A stretch of DNA of 64,000 bases from Streptomyces sp. PT12. Its GTDB lineage: Bacteria; Actinomycetota; Actinomycetes; Streptomycetales; Streptomycetaceae. Shown piece after piece: positions 58,380-64,000 of the stretch. The position numbers and the translations under genes are program-made. Each line of letters opens with the position of its first letter. Position 1 is the stretch's first letter. The notes beneath the pieces are model-generated. The model ran no database searches. It worked only from the letters and a program-made list of their open reading frames with translations, and was not told the DNA's origin. The DNA is taken from the NCBI RefSeq assembly GCF_003311645.1, contig NZ_QEST01000235.1, positions 186,001-250,000 on the forward strand, given 5' to 3'.

Positions 58380-59217
58380 CCCCCGACGCCTCCCCGCGGC
58401 GCGCGCGGCCGACCCTGTGGTCGACAAAGCGCCGCAGCAGGGGCGCGAGCACGCCCCCGAACCGCGCGAGCAGCCCGCCGATCCGGTCCACGCAGATCAC
58501 GGGCCGCCCCCGGTCCACCCCCGCCAGGATCCGCGCGGCCACCACCTCGGGCCGCAGCGGCGCGATCGTGCCGCTGACCGCGTCCGTCTCGACCGGGCGC
58601 GAGGGCCGCTCGGCCGCCAGCTGCGGGGTGTCCACGTCCGGCGGGAACGCACACGCCACCCGCACCCGGTGCGGCGCCAGCTCCCCGCGCAGCACCTCCG
58701 ACAGGCCCCGCACCGCGAACTTCGCCGCCGCGTACGCGCTGTACCCGGGGACCCCGATCAGCCCGGCCACCGACGAGATCGTCACCACCGTGCCACGCCC
58801 CCGCGCCACCATCTGCGGCACCACCGCGCGGATCGGCCACAGCGTACCGAGGTAGTCCACCTCGACCAGCTCGGTGAACGCCTCGTCAGGCAGCGCGAGA
58901 AAGCGCCCAGGCCGCGACTGCCCCGCCGAGGTGACCAGCACGGCACACGGGCCCGCCACGCGCACCAGACCCTCGATCGCACGGGTCACCCGCGCCCTGT
59001 CGGTCACATCCGCCACGGCCGTGTGGACCGCGACGGCCCCGCGGCGCCGCAGCCCCGCCGCGGCCGCGTCGAGGCGTTCGGGCCCCCTGGCGAGCAGCGA
59101 GACGACCGCGCCCCGCTCCGCGAGGGCCGCCGCGGTGGCCAGACCGATGCCGCTCGAACCCCCCGTGACAATGGCGTGTTCACCGGGACGGAGCCACGAT
59201 CGCTGACGCAGAGCCAC
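58237..59217 (-). CDS. SDR resembling 3-ketodihydrosphingosine reductase
   Basis: 326 residues from GTG 59217 with AGGAAAGG eight bases upstream. Motifs: EHAIVTGGSSGIGLATAAAL, VAGPCAVLVTSAGQSRPGRF, NYxG-equivalent DYLGTLWPIRAVVPQMVARG, TVVTISSVAGLIGVPGYSAY and AAAKFAVRGLSEVLRGELAP. The decisive block is CAFPPDVDTPQLAAE with RPVETDAVSG; eukaryotic and bacterial ketosphinganine reductases share PPDTDTPQLxxE...PxET. It would reduce the 3-keto product of the neighbouring oxoamine synthase with NADPH. The last 48 codons overlap that gene antisense (58237-58379) and have Arg/Gly-rich content, so its original stop may have been lost. Confidence 0.82.
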   Translation of the reverse strand: MALRQRSWLRPGEHAIVTGGSSGIGLATAAALAERGAVVSLLARGPERLDAAAAGLRRRGAVAVHTAVADVTDRARVTRAIEGLVRVAGPCAVLVTSAGQSRPGRFLALPDEAFTELVEVDYLGTLWPIRAVVPQMVARGRGTVVTISSVAGLIGVPGYSAYAAAKFAVRGLSEVLRGELAPHRVRVACAFPPDVDTPQLAAERPSRPVETDAVSGTIAPLRPEVVAARILAGVDRGRPVICVDRIGGLLARFGGVLAPLLRRFVDHRVGRARRGEASGVRGSRRGAARRRGGAGGPGRPARSPRVRRGERGPAGGPRRRTRRESV

Positions 59218-59386
59218 ACCATCGGCCTTTCCTGAGGGGTAACGCGGAAAGCCCTTTATCGCACGCCCGCCGCGCGCCCGCCTCTTGGACAGGCCAGGGC
59301 GCACCGCCAGGGAATGGCCGGGCGAAGAGCCGAGGAAAGGCGCGCCCGCCCGTTACCATCCCCGCCATGAATTCGAGCGAGGCACC

Positions 59387-60664
59387 ATGACCGCGCGCAC
59401 ACGGCTTTCGGCCGTCGACGAACTCCTGCTCGGCCACCGCGGCACCCCCGAGACCATCGGCGCCGCGGCGCTCTTCTCGGGCCCGCGCCCGGACCTCGCG
59501 GTCCTGCGCCGCAGGATCTCCGAACGGTGGGGCGCCCTGCCACGGCTCGGCCTCGTGCTCACCGAGCCCGGGCCGCCCCGCGCGCTGCGCCGCCACACGT
59601 GGGAGCCGCGCCCCGGCTTCGACGCCGCGGAGCACGTCGTCGAGACGGGCCCGATCGACGACATCGCCGACGCGTTCCTGCCCCTGATGACCCGCCCCCT
59701 GCCACCCGGCAGGCCACCGTGGCGCGTCCTGTCCGCGCCCTGCGGCGACGACGGGTTCGCCCTGATCCTCGCTGCCCAGCACGCCCTCCTCGACGGCCGC
59801 TCGCTCGACATCCTGCTCAACCACTTCCTCGACGGCCCCCCGAACGCCCCCGCCCCCGACGTCCACGCCGGGCGCACCGGCCTCCGCGCCGCGGCCGACC
59901 GCGCCATCGGCCTCGCACGCCCGGGCCACGCGCTGTGGGAGCCCTCGGGAACGCCGCCGTGCCCGGCCGTCGCGTGCGCCGAGATCCCGTTCCGCGACAT
60001 CCTCGCCGCCCGCCGCACGGCCCAGGGGCGCGTCTCGTTCTACGACATGGTCCTGGCCGCCGTCGGGGGAGCGGTGGCCGAGGTCTTCCCCGGCGCCGAC
60101 GCGCCCGTGCACGCCCTGGTCTCGATGGATCTGCGCACCCGCGCCACGGCCCACCGCCTCGGCAACATGGTCACCGCAACCCGCGTCCCGCTGCCCACGG
60201 CCCCCGGCGCGCCAGGCGCGCGCCTGGCCGCGTGCCACGGCCTGGTCGACCACTCCCTGACCGCCCCCCGCTGGGACGTGGCCGCCCACCTGCTCAACGC
60301 CTCGGCGCTGCTCGGCTCCTGGGCCCTGCGCCGGGTGGCCCACCGGGGCACGGCCCCCGCCTACACGCCCGTCGACTGCATGGTCCTCGCCGTCGAGCCC
60401 GTCCCCAGGACGCTGGGCAGCGCGACGCTGCGGCGCCTGGTGGCGATGCCGCCCCTGCCCGCCCCCGCCACCACGGGGTTCGCCATCGTGCAGTACGCGA
60501 GGACCGCCACCCTCACCGTGGCCACCCACACCGAGGCGCCCCACGCGCGCCTTCTCGCGGACGCGTTCGGCGGACAGCTCGCCGCGCTGGCCAGGGGCGC
60601 CGCGAGCCGCAAGAACACCGACCGGGCACGGTCAAGGAACGAGCGGGCCCCGCAGGGCTCTTGA
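59387..60664 (+). CDS. WS/DGAT-like acyltransferase (condensation-fold)
   Basis: 425 residues; CGAGCGAGGCACC precedes ATG 59387. SAVDELLLGHRGTPETIGAA, RRRISERWGALPRLGLVL and DIADAFLPLMTRPLPPGRPP then WRVL match wax-ester/diacylglycerol acyltransferase architecture. The active-site block is ILAAQHALLDGRSLDILLNH, where HHxxxDG becomes QHxxxDG, keeping the second His and Asp. LVSMDLRTRATAHRLGNMVT corresponds to the family's PLGNxxS-type motif. It lies 170 bases from the divergent SDR. Possible roles are O- or N-acylation of a sphingoid base, or lipid storage. It is homologous in pattern to the partial gene at 1-168. Confidence 0.75.
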   Translation: MTARTRLSAVDELLLGHRGTPETIGAAALFSGPRPDLAVLRRRISERWGALPRLGLVLTEPGPPRALRRHTWEPRPGFDAAEHVVETGPIDDIADAFLPLMTRPLPPGRPPWRVLSAPCGDDGFALILAAQHALLDGRSLDILLNHFLDGPPNAPAPDVHAGRTGLRAAADRAIGLARPGHALWEPSGTPPCPAVACAEIPFRDILAARRTAQGRVSFYDMVLAAVGGAVAEVFPGADAPVHALVSMDLRTRATAHRLGNMVTATRVPLPTAPGAPGARLAACHGLVDHSLTAPRWDVAAHLLNASALLGSWALRRVAHRGTAPAYTPVDCMVLAVEPVPRTLGSATLRRLVAMPPLPAPATTGFAIVQYARTATLTVATHTEAPHARLLADAFGGQLAALARGAASRKNTDRARSRNERAPQGS

Positions 60665-60745
60665 CCCACCCCACGCCGCGACTCCCACGCCGCGACTCCC
60701 ACGCCCCGGCCGCCCGCGCCCCGGCCGCCGGGGCAGGTGCGTTGC

Positions 60746-61768
60746 TCAGCGGCGGCCGCCGCCGCCACCGCCCAGGCCCGCGAGGGCCCACAGGTCGTTC
60801 CCCGATCCGCATGGCTCGACCGTCAGCCGGTCGCCCGCGCCGCCCAGGCACTGGTCGCCACCGCTGGTGCGGATCCGGCTGCCGCCACCGCCCTGCTCGT
60901 CCAGCCACCACAGCTGGCCGCCCGACGCGTGGCAGGGCCCCGCCCCGACCTGGCCGCCCGCGGGCTCGACGCAGGGCCCGCCGCCCGTGCCCGCGAGCGT
61001 GAACAACTCGGCGCCGCCTGGGCCCGCGTCGCGCTGGCGCACCGTCAGGTCCCAGAGCATGGCGCCGAACGACGAGCCGCCACACTCGACGAGCGCGGGC
61101 CCCCCGTTCCCCCCTGACCCGGCGCAGCGCCCCGTCCCCACGTGGTAGAGCACGACCGCCGAGGAGTCGGAGAGGTCTCCGCCGTCGGGCGACCGGTCGC
61201 CGGGGCGCCCCCAGTCACCCCCGCCAGGCGCGTCGGGCCAGCGCTCGTCCGAGTCATCGGCCGGGGCCTCGGGCTCCGTTTCCGCGGGGGTCTCGGGCGG
61301 GGTCTCGGTCTCCGGTGGCGCGGACGGCTCGACCGGCTGCTCCTCGACGGGCTCCTCGCTCTCGATGGGGGTCGGCTCGGCCGACGCCTCGCTCTCGTCC
61401 GCCGTTTCCTCGTCGGACGGGGCCGCATCGGCCGTCGGGCGCGGGCTCGCGCCCGAGGCCCTGGCCTCCTCGTCGTCGCCGCCGATGAACAGCAGCGGGC
61501 CGCTCAGCAGCGCCACCCCCGCGATCGCCGCGGCGACCAACAGCCCCATCCGACGCCGCCCGCCACCCTCCGCGGCCTTGGCATCGGCATCGGCATCGGC
61601 CTCCGGCTCGGGCGCGGCGACGACCGGCACCGCCGCGGTCGCCGCGGCGTCGGCCGCCGCGCCACCGGGAACGAGCGCCGCCCTCGCCGCGCTGAGGTCG
61701 GCGGGCGGAAGCGTGACGGCCCGGCGCACATCGAGCGGCCCGGGTATGCCGTTGTCCTGCTGGGTCAT
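60746..61768 (-). CDS. Type II membrane protein with ricin-like beta-trefoil C-terminus
   Basis: 340 residues. A cytosolic Ala-rich segment (about 1-70) leads to one membrane helix (MGLLVAAAIAGVALLSGPLL, about 74-95). A Glu/Pro/Thr stalk follows (about 100-200). The C-terminal domain has repeats VLYHVGTGRCAGSGGNGGPA, LWDLTVRQRDAG, FTLAGTGGGPCVEPAGGQVG, GQLWWLDEQGGGGSRIRTSG and GDQCLGGAGDRLTVEPCGSG. The spacing of Cys, Q/LW and Gly suggests a three-lobed ricin-type carbohydrate-binding fold. It overlaps the upstream large gene by ATGA, so the two proteins are made together; a membrane-tethered partner role is likely. Confidence 0.75.
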   Translation of the reverse strand: MTQQDNGIPGPLDVRRAVTLPPADLSAARAALVPGGAAADAAATAAVPVVAAPEPEADADADAKAAEGGGRRRMGLLVAAAIAGVALLSGPLLFIGGDDEEARASGASPRPTADAAPSDEETADESEASAEPTPIESEEPVEEQPVEPSAPPETETPPETPAETEPEAPADDSDERWPDAPGGGDWGRPGDRSPDGGDLSDSSAVVLYHVGTGRCAGSGGNGGPALVECGGSSFGAMLWDLTVRQRDAGPGGAELFTLAGTGGGPCVEPAGGQVGAGPCHASGGQLWWLDEQGGGGSRIRTSGGDQCLGGAGDRLTVEPCGSGNDLWALAGLGGGGGGRR

Positions 61769-63918
61769 CGGGTCTCCGTTTCGTCGACGGCGGGGGCCAG
61801 CGGCCCCGTGCAGCGCGCGGGCCACGCCACGTCCGGCGCCGCGCCCGGCAGTCGTCCGATCGCCGCGTCGAGGCGGGCCAGCACGGCGTCGTCGGTCGCG
61901 TCGGCCCCCTCGCCCCCCTCACCCTCCTCGCGCGCGAGGGTCAGGGTCGTGCCGTCCAGGTCGCGAACCTCGAGCACGCGGAAGGCCGTTCGCGGAGCGA
62001 ACACCACCTCGGCGCCCCCGCCCTTGAGCAGCGGCGCCACGCTCCGGCCCGAGACGGACCACAGGGCGAGGCGGTCCCCGCCTGGCGCGGGCTCATCGTG
62101 GGCCACGAGGCCGCTCACCGGCGCGGCGTCGGCCACCGTGGCCCCGGGCGCGAGCGCGGCCCCCGCCGCCCCGGCGCGCAGGACGAGCCCCTGGTGCGCG
62201 GGCAGCCGTTCGAGCCCCCTGGCCACGCACGCGGCATACGCCCGCAGCGCCTTGTCGCCCGCCCCCGAGCGCAGCGCGCCCGCGAGCGTCGCATGGTCGA
62301 ACGGCTCGTCCGCCGCGTGCAGATAGAGCCGCAGCGCGATCAGCTCGGCGCGCGCCGCCTCCCGCTCCTCGCCGGTGAGCGCCTGCATCCCGGCGAGCAC
62401 GGGCTCGACCGCGGCACGGTGCCGCCGCCACGCCCCATCGGCGAACGCCCGGAACGCCGCCCGCTCCGCCTTGCCCCCCGGCGCGGCGGCGGCCCCGCCC
62501 CCGGCAGCGGCGGGCGCGGTGCGGGCCACGCCGACCGCCGCCCTGCGGCCCTTCGCGCCGAAGTGCAGTGACCGCAGGCCGTGTTCGGTGGCCAGGCGCC
62601 GCGGCTCCGTCTCGCCGCTCCGCGGGGTCCCGTGCACCAGCAGGGCCGCGCGGCGGCGGACGTCCCGCGGCAGCTCGCCCAGGAGCTGGCCGAGCAGCGG
62701 CCACACCGACGCGTCGAGCTTCTGCCCCGGCCTGCCCACCTCGATCGCTGGCCCCTCGGGGTCGATCGGCTCGAGCGTCGTCAGGGGCCGCGCGCCCTTG
62801 GCGGTGCGGACCCACAGCCCCGCCCTTGTGACGCTGGCGATCCAGCGCTCTGACAGCGGGATGTCGCCGTGCTCGCCGACCTCACGGGCGGGGAACGGCG
62901 AGGCCAGGTCGAGCGGGCGCGGCGGCAGGGCGTCGGACTTCCTCGGCGCCGGGTGGCACGCGACCGCGCCCACGAACGGCTGCCACCGCGGCAGCCCGTC
63001 CGCGCCCAGCGGGGCCGCCACCGCCCCGTCGCGCCCCGGCCGCAGCAACGGAACGCCGCTGAGCACCACGACCTCGTGGCCGCGCGCGTCGGCGACCGCC
63101 TGCCCGACGGCGAGTACGTCCCGCTGCCCACCCGGGACGAGCCGCACGGCGGGGGCGATCTCGTCGGGCAGCGCGCCGAACACCGCGAGCACGTCCTCCA
63201 CCGGCACCTCATCGCCGCCCGGCACGCCCACCACCAGGGCGGGACCCGCGGGGTCGACCGGCAGGGACAGGCTCAGGCTCACGGGGCGCACGGCCTCGGA
63301 CTCCGCGGCCCTGATCAGCAGCCCCGCTGGCAGATGCTCGACCAGGCTGCCGCCAGGCGCGGCCGCGGGCACCGCGTTCAACGCCTCGCCCCACGGCGGC
63401 ACCGGCAGGCGAGGTCCGAGCTCGACCGGCTCGGCGCCGGGGGCGAAACGCCGCCAGCCCGCCCGTTCACCGCACGAGAACAGCGCCCCACCCGGGACGG
63501 CGAGCAGGTCACCCACGGGCGCGGTGACCTCGATCCGCCACGCGTCGGCGATCCGGCGCGCGACCGGCGGACCATCGGGCGGGTCGGCGCCCGTGTCGGA
63601 CATGGCCAACCACACGGCGTGCACGCCCCGTTCGCCGAGCGAGTCGAGCACCGCGCCGAGGTGGCCCCACAGCCCGTCGGCCGCGGTGGCGCGCGGCGAC
63701 ACGAGCACGGTGACCGCCCCGTCGCCCGGCGTCCCGGCCAGGTCGGCGACATCGGCCGCGCCGAACGTGTCGTCGCCCGGGGTGTGCAGCAGCACAAGGC
63801 CGTCGCGCTCCTCGGTGAGCAGCGAGGGCGGCGGGGGAACGGGGCGCTCGGGTGGGGACGCGCCGCGCCCGCGCGCCTGGCCGACCGGGCTCGGGCGGGC
63901 GGTGGTCCGACGACTCAC
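61765..63918 (-). CDS. Large protein with ADP-ribosyltransferase-like C-terminal domain
   Basis: 717 residues from GTG 63918. The first half has alternating alpha/beta segments (GLVLLHTPGDDTFGAADVAD, GAVTVLVSPRATAADGLWGH, ALVVGVPGGDEVPVEDVLAV, HEVVVLSGVPLLRPGRDGAV) of no family I can name. A helical part at about 480-560 precedes a C-terminal region with ARGLERLPAHQGLVLRAG (Arg), HDEPAPGGDRLALWSVSGRS (Ser motif) and GAEVVFAPRTAFRVLEVRDL (Glu, as ExxVVFAPxTxFxV). This order resembles R-S-E mono-ADP-ribosyltransferases found in streptomycete secretion-linked proteins. The final Glu pair is incomplete, so catalysis is uncertain. No signal peptide is seen. Confidence 0.75.
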   Translation of the reverse strand: MSRRTTARPSPVGQARGRGASPPERPVPPPPSLLTEERDGLVLLHTPGDDTFGAADVADLAGTPGDGAVTVLVSPRATAADGLWGHLGAVLDSLGERGVHAVWLAMSDTGADPPDGPPVARRIADAWRIEVTAPVGDLLAVPGGALFSCGERAGWRRFAPGAEPVELGPRLPVPPWGEALNAVPAAAPGGSLVEHLPAGLLIRAAESEAVRPVSLSLSLPVDPAGPALVVGVPGGDEVPVEDVLAVFGALPDEIAPAVRLVPGGQRDVLAVGQAVADARGHEVVVLSGVPLLRPGRDGAVAAPLGADGLPRWQPFVGAVACHPAPRKSDALPPRPLDLASPFPAREVGEHGDIPLSERWIASVTRAGLWVRTAKGARPLTTLEPIDPEGPAIEVGRPGQKLDASVWPLLGQLLGELPRDVRRRAALLVHGTPRSGETEPRRLATEHGLRSLHFGAKGRRAAVGVARTAPAAAGGGAAAAPGGKAERAAFRAFADGAWRRHRAAVEPVLAGMQALTGEEREAARAELIALRLYLHAADEPFDHATLAGALRSGAGDKALRAYAACVARGLERLPAHQGLVLRAGAAGAALAPGATVADAAPVSGLVAHDEPAPGGDRLALWSVSGRSVAPLLKGGGAEVVFAPRTAFRVLEVRDLDGTTLTLAREEGEGGEGADATDDAVLARLDAAIGRLPGAAPDVAWPARCTGPLAPAVDETETR

Positions 63919-64000
63919 AGATGTACTCCGATGCTGGGGCTGGAACCGGCCCCCGCGCGCGGACGCGAGCCGGTGACAGGGCGCGTGGGGGACTCCGGCA

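Overview
The window is high-GC DNA (roughly 70% or more by eye) with G/C-rich third codon positions, frequent GTG and occasional TTG starts, and many ATGA/GTGA gene overlaps. It also carries ECF sigma factors, LacI and ROK regulators, Tat signals and a PknG-type kinase. All of this points to an actinomycete, most likely Streptomyces or a close relative. No rRNA, tRNA, plasmid origin or transposase was recognised.

Layout. 1-745: the start of a WS/DGAT-like acyltransferase running off the left edge, and a broken PQQ-sugar-dehydrogenase relic. 971-4506: a coupled pair with a GT29 (sialyltransferase-fold) glycosyltransferase and a fused GT8-like/TPR/pyruvyltransferase protein, probably a surface-glycan module. 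4566-14960: VOC protein, two polysaccharide-deacetylase-type enzymes, APH-like phosphotransferase, aldo/keto reductase, XRE regulator, serine hydrolase, a PAS/GAF/PP2C/ATPase signalling protein, and an ECF sigma with a DUF4232 membrane protein. 14961-17368: a gene graveyard (FAD-oxidoreductase-like debris, a MetX fragment, a truncated alpha/beta hydrolase) around an intact topoisomerase IB. 17421-20734: sugar-acid dehydratase, LacI regulator and HAD phosphatase operon with two GAAAnTTTC-type operators. 21103-26128: UvrA-like ABC ATPase, then two luciferase-like oxidoreductases (one N-truncated) joined to a truncated peptide-binding lipoprotein.

26360-30998 and 42222-50100 are two same-strand signalling operons about 11 kb apart. 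The first encodes a substrate-binding protein, TelA, a lipoprotein with substrate-binding and VWA domains, and a membrane protein. The second encodes a trypsin-like protease, a PknG-type kinase, a VWA protein, a GlnX-like membrane protein and a substrate-binding protein, with a divergent trypsin-co-occurring (Trypco2-like) gene. The DNA between them holds MFS, lactonase, SDR, a decayed PQQ-dehydrogenase next to an intact ROK regulator, a haloperoxidase-like enzyme, and a 3-kb block of five small or regulatory genes flanked by 48-bp direct repeats (38717-38764 and 41680-41727).

50156-64000: an operon of methyltransferase, PLP enzyme and ATP-grasp ligase (possible small-molecule pathway); an ECF sigma and membrane protein; a cation efflux pump with its ArsR regulator. 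Next come a serine-palmitoyltransferase-like alpha-oxoamine synthase, a ketosphinganine-reductase-like SDR and a WS/DGAT-like acyltransferase, a candidate sphingoid-base or amino-ketone lipid locus. The right end holds a large protein with an ADP-ribosyltransferase-like C-terminus coupled to a membrane-anchored beta-trefoil-like protein.
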